A stretch of 64,000 nt of DNA from Opitutus sp. ER46 (GTDB lineage Bacteria > Verrucomicrobiota > Verrucomicrobiia > Opitutales > Opitutaceae), in the NCBI RefSeq assembly GCF_003054705.1, contig NZ_QAYX01000024.1, positions 620,001 through 684,000 of the forward strand, written 5' to 3'. Of this stretch, positions 20,965 through 29,641 are shown in pieces. Position 1 is the stretch's first letter. Each line of letters opens with the position of its first letter. The translations under genes were made by a program, and so were the position numbers. Under the pieces are notes generated by a model. The model searched no databases and had not been told where the DNA came from. It saw only the letters and a list, made by a program, of their open reading frames with translations.

Positions 20965-23751
20965 ATGAAGATCTCTCGTTTCCTGCCCAAGACGATCGGC
21001 GCGCGGCTCATGGTCGCCGGTGGGATGGCATCCGCGCTGGTCATCGGGAGCATTTCGCTGATGGCGTACCACAAGGGCCGCTCCGCGCTGGAGGCCCAGG
21101 TCGAGGCTGAGGCCTTCACGGAGGTGCAGACCGCCGCCGCGGCCGTCGACGAGGCGCTCAACCGGCTGGCGTACGTGCCGCGGATGCTGGCCGCGTACCA
21201 GGCCGGGATCGGCCGCGAACCGGCGCCGAATCTCGAATCGGTCATCCGCAATCTCCTCCGGCGCATTCCGGCGCGTGAGATCTTCGGCCTATACATCGCG
21301 TTCGAGGCGAAGAACGCCTATGACCCGCAGGGCATGGTATGGATGGACCGCGCCAGCTGGCCCGCCCTGCGGCGGGTCGACTACGACTACCACGACCCCG
21401 CGAATGGCTGGTACGCCCGCGCGAAGGCGAAAGGCAGTCTGCACCTGACGGAGCCGTTCTTCGATCGGGGCGGCTCGGATCACACGATGGTTGGCATCAC
21501 GTTTCCCGTGTTGGTGAACGGCGAGTTCGTTGGTGTCACCGGCATCGATCTGCCGCTCACGGAAATTGCCGGCCTGCTGAAGTCCATCCATCACCAGGCG
21601 ACGAATCGACGCGCGTCGGCCGCCTCCGAGTTTCTCTTTCTCGCCGGCGGTTCCGGCCAGCTGCTCGTGCACCCGAATGCCTCCCTGCTGCTACGCGAGG
21701 ACTTTGCGGGTACGTCGCTGTCCACCCTGCCGCAGGGCGCGCGGCTCGCGGCGGAAGCATCCGGGACCACGCGTTACCGCGGCGCGGATGGCGAGCGGAT
21801 CATATTCTGGGCCATCGCCCCAACCACGGGGTGGAAGGTCGTGCTCGATCAACCCGCGTCGCTCGTGCTGGCTCCGGTTCATGCGCTGGCGTGGCGGACC
21901 GCCGCCATCGGGGGCGGCGGGCTCGTGGTCCTGCTGGCTTTGATCGGCTTCATCGCCCGGCGCGCCACCCGCCCGATCGTCACGCTCGAGCAGGCGGCCA
22001 AGGCCCTGGAAAGCGGCTCGTTCCGCGTGGCCGAACTCGAGCCCCTCACCACCCGCGCCGACGAAAGCGGCCGGCTGGCCCGCTCGTTCCTCAGCATGGC
22101 CCGCGAGATCCAGGCGCGCGAGGAACGGCTGGCCGACTGGAACCAGAACCTGGAGCGCACGATCGAGGAGCGGACCGCGGACCTCCGGCTCGCGCGCGAG
22201 GCGGCGGAGGAGGCGAGTCGCACCAAGAGCGCGTTCCTTGCGAACATGAGCCATGAGCTGCGCACGCCGATGAACGCGATCATCGGCTACAGCGAGATGC
22301 TCATCGAGGAGGCGGAGGACGCCGACCAACCCGATTTCATCCCCGACCTGAAGAAGATCCACGGCGCCGGCAAGCATCTGCTCGGACTGATCAACGACGT
22401 CCTCGACCTGTCGAAGATCGAGGCCGGCAAGATGACCGTGTACCTCGAGCAGTTCGCGGTGCCGGCGATGATCAACGAAGTGACGGCCACGATCCAGCCG
22501 CTGGTCGACAAGAACGCCAACCGGCTCGTCGTAACGTGTCCGCCGGAGATCGGCACGATGCGGGCCGACGTCACGAAGATCCGGCAGACCTTGTTCAATC
22601 TCCTCAGCAACGCGGCGAAGTTCACGCACGAGGGCACCGTCTCCCTCACGGTTGAGGAAATCGCCCGTGGTGACGTGGACTGCATCGCGTTTCGCGTCAC
22701 CGATACGGGCATCGGCATGACCCCGGAGCAGGTGAGCCGGCTTTTCGGCGCGTTCGTGCAGGCCGACGCATCGACGACGCGGAAATACGGTGGCACCGGA
22801 CTCGGGCTCGCGATCAGCCGCCGGTTCTGCCGGCTCATGGGCGGCGACATCGAGGTCGCCAGCGCCCCGGGCCGCGGCACGACCTTTACGGCCGTGGTGC
22901 CCCGGATGGTAGCCGACGCGGCCGCTCCCACGCAGCCGCCGTTCGCCGGCCACACCGCCCAACCCGCCGACGCCGTGCCGCGAAGCCCGGATGCGCCGCT
23001 GATCCTCGTGGTCGATGACGACCCGACGGTGCTCGATCTGCTCAGCCGGACCTTGAACCGCGAAGGTTATCGCGTGCGCACGGCGGCCAACGGTGCGGCG
23101 GCGCTGACGGCCGCCCGCGAGCTGCGGCCGAAGCTCATTACCCTGGACGTGATGATGCCGAGCATGGACGGGTGGTCCGTGCTGACGGCCCTCAAGGCCG
23201 ATGCCGCCACGCGGGATATTCCGGTCGTCATGGTGTCGATCGTCGACGACAAGCAGCTCGGTTTCGCCCTGGGCGCCGCGGACTACCTGACGAAACCGTT
23301 GGATCGCGATCGCTTCACCGAAATCCTCGCCAAGCATGCGCCGCTCGCCCGCGAACGGCTGGCGCTCGTGATCGACGACCTGGAAGACAACCGGGCGATG
23401 CTGCGCCACGCGCTCGAGCGCGAAGGGTGGTCGGTCCTCGAGGCCGAGAATGGTCGCGCCGGTCTCGCCCTGGTGACCGATCATGCGCCCGCGCTCATCC
23501 TGCTCGACCTGATGATGCCGGTGATGGACGGCTTTGAGTTTCTGCGCGAGTTGCGCGCCCGGCCGGACGGCCGCGCCGTCCCGGTGGTCGTCGTGACCGC
23601 GAAGGAGCTCTCCCCGGCCGAGCGGGATCTTCTCCGCGCGGGCGTGGAAAACATCGTGCAGAAGGGGACCGTCAGCCACGAGGCGCTGCTGGCCGACATT
23701 CGCGAGAAAATCGCCCGGCCCGCGCCGCCGGCCTCCCTGCGCACCCCCTGA
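20965..23751 (+). CDS. Hybrid sensor histidine kinase with Cache-type sensor and two receivers
   Basis: A 928-residue membrane kinase. Transmembrane segments near 12-33 and 308-330 enclose a periplasmic Cache-like sensor (about 35-300; contains FGLYIAFEAKNAYDPQG and VGITFPVLVNGEFVGVTGID). A HAMP-like linker, HisKA (His430 in SHELRTPMNAIIGYSEML), HATPase_c (GTGLGLAISRR) and two receivers (Asp728 in LDVMMPSMDG; Asp848 in LDLMMPVMDG) follow. The second receiver ends unusually in VENIVQKGT rather than a plain TKP segment. It sits 42 bases after the phosphatase gene and 10 bases before a periplasmic binding protein gene, whose product may be the ligand-loaded partner of the sensor. Confidence 0.93.
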   Translation: MKISRFLPKTIGARLMVAGGMASALVIGSISLMAYHKGRSALEAQVEAEAFTEVQTAAAAVDEALNRLAYVPRMLAAYQAGIGREPAPNLESVIRNLLRRIPAREIFGLYIAFEAKNAYDPQGMVWMDRASWPALRRVDYDYHDPANGWYARAKAKGSLHLTEPFFDRGGSDHTMVGITFPVLVNGEFVGVTGIDLPLTEIAGLLKSIHHQATNRRASAASEFLFLAGGSGQLLVHPNASLLLREDFAGTSLSTLPQGARLAAEASGTTRYRGADGERIIFWAIAPTTGWKVVLDQPASLVLAPVHALAWRTAAIGGGGLVVLLALIGFIARRATRPIVTLEQAAKALESGSFRVAELEPLTTRADESGRLARSFLSMAREIQAREERLADWNQNLERTIEERTADLRLAREAAEEASRTKSAFLANMSHELRTPMNAIIGYSEMLIEEAEDADQPDFIPDLKKIHGAGKHLLGLINDVLDLSKIEAGKMTVYLEQFAVPAMINEVTATIQPLVDKNANRLVVTCPPEIGTMRADVTKIRQTLFNLLSNAAKFTHEGTVSLTVEEIARGDVDCIAFRVTDTGIGMTPEQVSRLFGAFVQADASTTRKYGGTGLGLAISRRFCRLMGGDIEVASAPGRGTTFTAVVPRMVADAAAPTQPPFAGHTAQPADAVPRSPDAPLILVVDDDPTVLDLLSRTLNREGYRVRTAANGAAALTAARELRPKLITLDVMMPSMDGWSVLTALKADAATRDIPVVMVSIVDDKQLGFALGAADYLTKPLDRDRFTEILAKHAPLARERLALVIDDLEDNRAMLRHALEREGWSVLEAENGRAGLALVTDHAPALILLDLMMPVMDGFEFLRELRARPDGRAVPVVVVTAKELSPAERDLLRAGVENIVQKGTVSHEALLADIREKIARPAPPASLRTP

Positions 23752-23761
23752 ATTCAATCCG

Positions 23762-24706
23762 ATGAACACCTTCGTATTCCGCCCTGCGGTCGCGCTGCTT
23801 GCCGCCGCCCTGCTGTTCACCGCCAGTGCATCCGCCGCGCCGCGAATTGGCGTCCTGTTGAAAGGTCGCACCGATTTCTGGACGGCCGTGGAGAAAGGCT
23901 GCGTGGCCGCGGCTCCGGGCGGACGCGCCGAGGTGACCGCGAAAATGCCGCCGTCGGAGTCCGATATCGACGTGCAGATCCGGATGCTTGATGCGCTCGT
24001 CGCGCAGGGCATCGACGCACTCGTGATCGCGCCGTGCAGCACCACGGCCCTGTCCGGCCCCGTGGCTGCGGTCGCGGCCAAGGGCGTCAAGATCGTCGTC
24101 ATCGACACACCGCTGGAGGGCGAGATGCCGGCCTTCATCGCCACCAACCACACCGCCGCCGGCGCCGCCGCGGGCAAGCTGCTCGCCTCGCTGGTGGCCG
24201 ATACCGACGAAGTCAGCATTCTGAAGCATTCGCGGACCAGCGGTGCGACCACCCTGCGCGAGGTGAGCGCCTTCGCCGAATTGCGCCGCGCGCATCCCGG
24301 CCTCGTGATCCATCGCGACATCTTCAGCGGCACCGTGGCCGGACGCGAAGTGGAGCAGGCCCGGCGCCTCCTGACCGAACATCCGCGCACCGGCGGCATC
24401 CTGGCCTCCGGGACTCCGGGTTCGATGGCGATGTTGCGGGTGCTGCAGGAGTCCGGCCATGCCGGCCGGATCCGGTTCGTGGGTTTCGGCTTCAATCTCA
24501 ATCCGACGGCCGCGGCTGCGCTCGAAAACGGCACGATGGATGGCTGGATTGCCCAGTTGCCCGGCGAGATCGGCGCGCGGGCGATCAACGCCGCCCTCGC
24601 GCTCCTGCAGGACCGGCCCGTGGCGGAAGTTTCGTTCTGTGACTTCCTCGTGATCACCCGCGCAAATCTCCACGAACCGCGCGTCCAGGCGCTTTTGTCC
24701 CAATGA
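23762..24706 (+). CDS. Periplasmic sugar-type substrate-binding protein
   Basis: A 314-residue protein with a signal peptide (cleavage near ASA-AP) and a type I periplasmic binding fold of the LacI/RbsB kind: RIGVLLKGRTDFWTAVEKGC, LVAQGIDALVIAPC, VKIVVIDTPLEGEMPAFIAT and GTMDGWIAQLPGEIGARAIN. No sugar importer lies nearby. Instead it is placed between a sensor kinase and a DevBCA-like exporter, so it probably acts as a sensory co-receptor rather than an import component. That role is inference; the ligand is unknown. Its stop overlaps the next start by four bases. Confidence 0.85.
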   Translation: MNTFVFRPAVALLAAALLFTASASAAPRIGVLLKGRTDFWTAVEKGCVAAAPGGRAEVTAKMPPSESDIDVQIRMLDALVAQGIDALVIAPCSTTALSGPVAAVAAKGVKIVVIDTPLEGEMPAFIATNHTAAGAAAGKLLASLVADTDEVSILKHSRTSGATTLREVSAFAELRRAHPGLVIHRDIFSGTVAGREVEQARRLLTEHPRTGGILASGTPGSMAMLRVLQESGHAGRIRFVGFGFNLNPTAAAALENGTMDGWIAQLPGEIGARAINAALALLQDRPVAEVSFCDFLVITRANLHEPRVQALLSQ

Positions 24707-25731
24707 GGCCGCCTCCCGTGTGCCTTGCCGTCGCTGCGCTCGCGCTGGCGGGGTGTGCCCGCGAGCCGGTCACCCTGGTGAGCGCCGCGTCCGCCGCTCC
24801 CGGCGCCGCCGCGGAAGGCGTGGCGGCGTTGGGTCGCATCATTCCGGGCGACGGAGTCGTGGAACTGAGCGCGCCGTATGCATCCACCGGCGGCCCGTCG
24901 CTGATCGCCGAGATCAAGGTGCGTCGGGGCGAGGCGGTCAAAAAGGGGCAGGTTCTCGCGGTCCTCGGCTCGCAACCCGCCGCGCTCGCCGACCTCGAGA
25001 CGGCGAGGGCGCGGGTGGCCGTCCAGGAAGCGGCGCTGGCGCGGGTGCGCGCCGGCGCCAAGCCCGGAGCGATCGCGGCGCAGCGGGCCACCGTGGAGAT
25101 GCGGCGGGCGGAGCTGGAGCACGCGCGCGAAAACCTGACCCGCACGTCCACGCTTCGCCGCAGCGCGGTCGCGGCCGAAATGGATCTCGAGGCCGCGACG
25201 ACGCAGTTGACCGTCGCGGAAAAGGCGCTCGCAGCCGCGCTGCACGAAGCGGAGGCGATGGCGGAAGTGCGGGACGTCGATGTGCGGCAGGCGGAGTACG
25301 AGCTCGCGTTGGCCCGTGCCGAGGCGGTGGCGGCGGAACGCCGTTGCGACCTTTCCGTGCTGCGCTCGCCACTCGATGGCGCCGTGCTCGAAATCCTGCG
25401 CTGGCCGGGTGAGTTGGCGAGCGGGGGAACGATCATGGAACTCGCGGAGGTGTCCCGGATGGGCGTCGAGGCCTTCGTGTACGACTCCGACGTGGCGCGG
25501 GTCCGTCGTGGCGCCGACGCGGTGGTGGCCGGTCCCGCCTTCACCGGGGTGCTGCACGGCAAGGTCGACGAGGTGGGTGGCGTCGTCATGTCCAGCCCGA
25601 CGCGGGCCGTGAATCCGGACGCGCCGGTCGATCGCCGCGTCGTCCGGGTCCGCATCGCGCTCGACCCCGCGGATGGCGCCCGCGTCGCCGCGCTCAACCG
25701 GCACGAGGTCTCGGTCGTGATTGCGCGATGA
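24703..25731 (+). CDS. DevB/HlyD-type membrane fusion lipoprotein
   Basis: A 342-residue periplasmic adaptor. It has a lipobox (ALALAGCARE, Cys19), a lipoyl/barrel-sandwich half starting IIPGDGVVELSAP, a long coiled-coil hairpin (about 95-215; rich in Ala, Glu and Arg) and a return half (LSVLRSPLDGAVLEILRWPG), then a beta-barrel part. It resembles the DevB family of ABC-exporter fusion proteins that connect an FtsX-like permease to an outer-membrane duct. It overlaps its neighbours by four bases at both ends. Confidence 0.85.
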   Translation: MRPPPVCLAVAALALAGCAREPVTLVSAASAAPGAAAEGVAALGRIIPGDGVVELSAPYASTGGPSLIAEIKVRRGEAVKKGQVLAVLGSQPAALADLETARARVAVQEAALARVRAGAKPGAIAAQRATVEMRRAELEHARENLTRTSTLRRSAVAAEMDLEAATTQLTVAEKALAAALHEAEAMAEVRDVDVRQAEYELALARAEAVAAERRCDLSVLRSPLDGAVLEILRWPGELASGGTIMELAEVSRMGVEAFVYDSDVARVRRGADAVVAGPAFTGVLHGKVDEVGGVVMSSPTRAVNPDAPVDRRVVRVRIALDPADGARVAALNRHEVSVVIAR

Positions 25732-26900
25732 AGGGCCGGTTGTTTCCCCTCGGTGCGCCGCTGTCGTGGCTGCAGTTGCGGAGCGATCCCCACCGGTTCG
25801 CGACCGCGGTTGCGGGCGTCGCGTTCGCCGCCGTGATGATGCTGTTCCAGCTCGGTCTCGTGCACGAGCTCTTCGCGCGCGCCGTCGCCCTGCACGAGCG
25901 GCTGAACGCCGATCTCGTCATGGTGGGCCGCGAATACAGCTCGCTGGCGTTCAGTTTCCCGTTCGCCGAGGAGCGCTTGTACCAGAGTCGCGGCGACGCC
26001 GCGGTCGCGTCGGTTTCACGCTTGTACGTCGCGTTCATGCCCTGGCGGAACCCGGCCACCCAGCAGCGTCAGGCCAATGTGATGGTCCTGGCCTTCCGGC
26101 CGGATGAGACGCCGCTCGCGCTCCCGGACCTCGTCCGGCAGGCGGCGCTGCTGAAGCGCGTCGGCACCGCGCTCTACGATCGCGACGCGCGCCGCAATCT
26201 CGGTCCCGTGGCCGAGCTCCTCCAGGCGCAGGGGCCCTTCTATGCGGAGCTCCAGCAGCGCCGGCTCCAGATCGCCGGAACGTTCGCGCTCGGCCCGACC
26301 TTCTCGATCGATGCCAGCGTTGCCATGAGCGAAGAGACGTTCCTTGAGCAGTTTTCGAACCGGCGCGGCGGGCTGGTCGATCTGGGGCTCATCCGGCTCC
26401 GGCCCGGCCGCGACCCCGCGGCGGTCGCGCGCCACCTCGAGCGGCGCGCCGGCCCCGACGTGCGCGTCCTGACCAAGGCGGAGTTGATCCGGCTCGAGCA
26501 GAAATACTGGCGTGAGCGGACCCCAATCGGGTTTACGCTGCTCGCCTCGATGCTCGTCGCGTTTTTCGTCGGCGCCGTCGTCGTGTATCAGATCCTCTAC
26601 GGCGACGTCGCGGAGCACCTGCCCGAATATGCGACGCTCAAGGCCATCGGTTTCGACGATCGTTTCCTGGTGCGGCTGATCATCGAGCAGGCGCTCACGT
26701 TGTCCGTGGTGGGCATGTTGCCGGCCGTGCTGGCCGCGACCGGCTTGAGCGGGATCATGCACGCCGTGACCGGCCTCACGCCGGCGGTGACGTGGAGCCG
26801 GTTCGGGGTGGTGTTCGCGCTCACGGTCGGCATGTGCGGCATCGCGGGCCTGCTCGCGACGCGGAAACTCCGGCACGCGCGGCCGGCGGAGGTGTTCTGA
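25728..26900 (+). CDS. DevC-type ABC exporter permease (FtsX/MacB-like)
   Basis: A 390-residue permease with four predicted membrane spans: one near 22-48 (FATAVAGVAFAAVMMLFQLG) and three in the C-terminal third (about 268-290, 318-345 and 355-378). A large periplasmic domain lies between. The pattern YATLKAIGFDDRFLVRLIIEQALTLSVVG before the third span is typical of DevC/FtsX permeases, as is the long outside domain. It works with the DevB-like adaptor upstream and the ATPase one base downstream. No outer-membrane TolC gene is in the window, so a duct must come from elsewhere. Confidence 0.87.
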   Translation: MKGRLFPLGAPLSWLQLRSDPHRFATAVAGVAFAAVMMLFQLGLVHELFARAVALHERLNADLVMVGREYSSLAFSFPFAEERLYQSRGDAAVASVSRLYVAFMPWRNPATQQRQANVMVLAFRPDETPLALPDLVRQAALLKRVGTALYDRDARRNLGPVAELLQAQGPFYAELQQRRLQIAGTFALGPTFSIDASVAMSEETFLEQFSNRRGGLVDLGLIRLRPGRDPAAVARHLERRAGPDVRVLTKAELIRLEQKYWRERTPIGFTLLASMLVAFFVGAVVVYQILYGDVAEHLPEYATLKAIGFDDRFLVRLIIEQALTLSVVGMLPAVLAATGLSGIMHAVTGLTPAVTWSRFGVVFALTVGMCGIAGLLATRKLRHARPAEVF

Positions 26901-26901
26901 C

Positions 26902-28173
26902 ATGACCACGATCCCCGTCATTTCGGTGCGTGGTCTCCATCACGCGTACGGTTCCGGGGCGCTGGAGCGCAAGGTCCTGCACGGGCTGAATGTCGATTTC
27001 CATCCGGGCGAGATCACGATCGTCATGGGCCACAGCGGCTCGGGGAAATCCACCTTTCTCACCCTCGTCGGCGCGTTGCGCACCGTCCAGACGGGGCAGG
27101 TGAGGGTGCTCGACCAGGAATTGGGCGGCGCAACTGCCAGCCAGCTTGTGCGCGTGCGCCGCTCGATCGGGTTCATCTTTCAACGGCACAACCTCCTCGC
27201 GGCGTTGACGGCGCGGCAGAATGTCCACCTCGCCCTCGCGTTGCACCACCCGGCCGCCGTGGCCGCCGATGCCGACCGGCTGCTCGCCCGGGTCGGACTC
27301 GGGGCGCATGGCCACAAACGGCCCCGGGAGCTCTCCGGCGGACAACAGCAGCGGGTCGCCATCGCGCGCGCGCTGGCGGGACACCCGCGCGTGTTGATCG
27401 CGGACGAACCGACCGCGTCGCTCGATCGCCAGAGCGGGCGCGACGTCGTCGAGCTCATGCGCGCGCTGGCCCGCGACGAACAGTGCGCGGTGCTGATGGC
27501 GACGCACGACCCGCGCATTCTCGACATCGCCGATCGCATCCTGACGCTGGAAGATGGGGTGATGACGGAGACGGATGCGGCGTTGCAGCGGCTGGCGGAT
27601 GAGCTCGCGGAACTCGTCGGAGTGCTGACGCAGTACCCGGCATGTTTTCCGGCGGAACGGACGGCGCCCACGGCGGAGCTTCCGCCGCTGCGGGAACGAT
27701 TCAGTGCCGGAGCCACGACGCTCGCGGTGCAGACGGCCGACTACGTGCACCTCCGACTCCGGCCGGGACTCGCGGACAAGGCGGGCGCGACGCAGCAGCT
27801 CGCCGCGACGGTCCAGACCCTCGAGCAGACGCTCGTCGATTTCCTGGCCACGCTGCGCGCGAGCCCGGCCGATCTGCAGTCCGGCTTGGGCGACCGGCTT
27901 TTCCAAGCGATGGAGGTCCTGCTGTTCGCGACGCTCGATGCCGCGCGCTCACGCAGCCGCGCGGACACGGACATGCTGGGCGAGCTCACGCGGGATCGGG
28001 GCCACGCCATGCGGCGGCTGCGTCAGACCTACCTGACGGCGGGCGAAACCGGCAGCGAGGAACGTCGCGCGGCGGTGTTTCAGCTCACGCAGGGATTCGA
28101 GCGGCTGGTTTTTCTGTTGAGCGAAATGGCCCGGTTCGTTGCCCTCGCGCCGCAGGATTCCCCCCAACCCTGA
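26902..28173 (+). CDS. DevA-type ABC exporter ATPase with C-terminal helical extension
   Basis: A 423-residue ATPase. Residues 1-230 are a complete MacB/DevA-like nucleotide-binding domain: Walker A GHSGSGKST, Q-loop FQRHN, signature LSGGQQQRVAIARAL, Walker B VLIADEPTASLD and H-loop ATHDPRIL. The remaining 190 or so residues are an all-helical, Ala/Leu/Arg-rich extension (from about 245; QQLAATVQTLEQTLVDFLAT, ERLVFLLSEMARFVAL) not found in ordinary DevA. It resembles a PhoU-like or four-helix-bundle regulator in pattern, but this is a weak guess. The extension may tie export activity to the kinase/antagonist pair encoded next. Confidence 0.88.
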   Translation: MTTIPVISVRGLHHAYGSGALERKVLHGLNVDFHPGEITIVMGHSGSGKSTFLTLVGALRTVQTGQVRVLDQELGGATASQLVRVRRSIGFIFQRHNLLAALTARQNVHLALALHHPAAVAADADRLLARVGLGAHGHKRPRELSGGQQQRVAIARALAGHPRVLIADEPTASLDRQSGRDVVELMRALARDEQCAVLMATHDPRILDIADRILTLEDGVMTETDAALQRLADELAELVGVLTQYPACFPAERTAPTAELPPLRERFSAGATTLAVQTADYVHLRLRPGLADKAGATQQLAATVQTLEQTLVDFLATLRASPADLQSGLGDRLFQAMEVLLFATLDAARSRSRADTDMLGELTRDRGHAMRRLRQTYLTAGETGSEERRAAVFQLTQGFERLVFLLSEMARFVALAPQDSPQP

Positions 28174-28179
28174 CCCCCC

Positions 28180-28608
28180 GTGTCCTCACCCGCCGTGCAG
28201 ACCCTGGAATTGCGCAGCGAGCTCGCCGAGATCGAGCGCCTGGCGGCATTCATCGAGAGCTTTGGCGAGGCGGCAAAGCTCGGGCCCGATGATGTATTCT
28301 CGCTGCAGTTGGCGCTGGAAGAAGCCGCGACAAACGTGATTACCCACGGGTACGGCGCCCCGGGCCAGGTCTTCACCGTGACCCTCGCCGCCGGGCCAGA
28401 CGCGGTCACGGCCACGCTCTCCGACACGGCGGCACCCTACGATCCGCTGGCGCGCGCGGACGTGGTTACGAATGCTCCGCTCGAGGATCGCGCGGTGGGC
28501 GGGCTGGGCGTGCATCTGCTGAAGAGACTGATGCACCGGGCCGAATATGAGCGGCGCGGCGACACCAACGTGCTGACGCTGACCCGCAACCTCGCGCCGC
28601 GGAGGTGA
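28180..28608 (+). CDS. RsbW-type serine kinase / anti-sigma factor
   Basis: A 142-residue GHKL ATPase of the RsbW/SpoIIAB kind. It has the N-box EEAATNVITHGYG, the G1-like SDTAAPYDPL and the G2-like GGLGVHLLKRLMHRAEYER, ending in TNVLTLTRNL. Such proteins bind a sigma factor or other target and phosphorylate the STAS antagonist on serine. The start is GTG at 28180, six bases after the exporter ATPase. It lies directly before the STAS gene, completing a partner-switching pair whose phosphatase is three signalling genes upstream. Confidence 0.88.
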   Translation: MSSPAVQTLELRSELAEIERLAAFIESFGEAAKLGPDDVFSLQLALEEAATNVITHGYGAPGQVFTVTLAAGPDAVTATLSDTAAPYDPLARADVVTNAPLEDRAVGGLGVHLLKRLMHRAEYERRGDTNVLTLTRNLAPRR

Positions 28609-28614
28609 AGATTT

Positions 28615-28956
28615 ATGGACATGACTGAAACCAGACACGACACGACGACTGTTCTCGCGCTGAACGGGCGCCTTGACGGCATCGCAAGCCCGGGCGCTGA
28701 ACGCCGGATCGACGGGCTGATTGCGGGCGGAGTTCGCCGGCTCGTGTTTGATTGCAGCCAGTTGAGCTATGTCAGCAGTGCCGGGCTGCGCGTGTTTCTG
28801 ACCGCGGCGAAGAAGCTGAAGGCAACCGGCGGCCAGGCGGTGTTTGCGGCGCTGACACCCCCGGTCGCCGAGGTGTTCGAACTCGCTGGGTTCACCGGCA
28901 TTCTCGAGGTCCATGCCAGCGTCGCCGAGGCAGCCGGCGGGGGACGTAACGATTGA
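28615..28956 (+). CDS. STAS-domain anti-sigma factor antagonist (RsbV/SpoIIAA type)
   Basis: A 113-residue STAS protein with the antagonist pattern LVFDCSQLSYVSSAGLRVFL; the SS pair at 54-55 contains the expected phospho-serine. In its unphosphorylated form it would bind the RsbW-like kinase encoded just upstream and free that kinase's target. The SpoIIE-type phosphatase at 19429-20922 should reactivate it. It is the last gene of the nine-gene operon. The true target, a sigma factor or the exporter itself, is not shown by the sequence. Confidence 0.9.
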   Translation: MDMTETRHDTTTVLALNGRLDGIASPGAERRIDGLIAGGVRRLVFDCSQLSYVSSAGLRVFLTAAKKLKATGGQAVFAALTPPVAEVFELAGFTGILEVHASVAEAAGGGRND

Positions 28957-29101
28957 AGAAGTAACAGGTGCCAAGCGCCGGCAGCAGCTGGCGCCGCTGC
29001 CCTGTACGGCGCCGGCGCGGCTCGGCGCCGGGACAAAATCGGGCTCCGGGTTGCGGGCCGCCCGAGCCCGGCGACAGTGTGCGCCTACCCACCCCGCACC
29101 C

Positions 29102-29545
29102 ATGAATGTTCCCGTCTCTGCCTTGCTGGAGCGCAAGGGTCACGGCGTCTTCTCCGTCACGCCCCAAGTCACGGTCTCCCAGGCCGTCGCCGAAATGAAC
29201 CAACACCGCGTCGGCGCCATGCTCGTGCTCGAGTCGGGCCGGCTTGTCGGCATCTTCACCGAACGCGATGTGCTTCGCCGCATCGTGGGCCCCGGCCTCG
29301 ACCCCCACCAGGTCCTCGTGAAGGACGTGATGACGACGCGCGTCACGACGATCTCGCCGGACGCCACGATCGACAACGCGATGGCCTTGTTCACCGAGGA
29401 GCGGTTCCGGCACCTGCCGGTCATGGATGGCGAGCGGCTCATCGGCACGATCTCGATCGGCGACGTCACCCGCTGGATCTCGGACCACCACCGGATGGAG
29501 GCCGAGCATCTCAAAAACTACATCGCGGGCGGGCTCGCGACCTGA
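29102..29545 (+). CDS. CBS-domain pair protein
   Basis: A 147-residue protein made of two CBS domains (about 8-63 and 72-128), with AEMNQHRVGAMLVLESGRLV and RFRHLPVMDGERLIGTISIGD as the characteristic strands. Stand-alone CBS pairs bind adenosine nucleotides or S-adenosylmethionine and regulate partner enzymes or channels. No partner is evident here. The frame is open 63 codons upstream, but similarity begins at ATG 29102. Confidence 0.87.
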   Translation: MNVPVSALLERKGHGVFSVTPQVTVSQAVAEMNQHRVGAMLVLESGRLVGIFTERDVLRRIVGPGLDPHQVLVKDVMTTRVTTISPDATIDNAMALFTEERFRHLPVMDGERLIGTISIGDVTRWISDHHRMEAEHLKNYIAGGLAT

Positions 29546-29641
29546 GTTCCGGCGCCGCCTTTCTGCGCGCATTTCGCGTCCGTCCTGTCCCGGCCGGAGA
29601 CGCGAGTCCGCGCGGCGCGCACCTCACCCATTTCCCACACC

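Noticed and set aside
21691-25704. Long open frame of 1337 residues on the minus strand
   Set aside because: Antisense to four well-supported genes (hybrid kinase to DevB-like); composition is typical of a shadow frame and no motif is seen.
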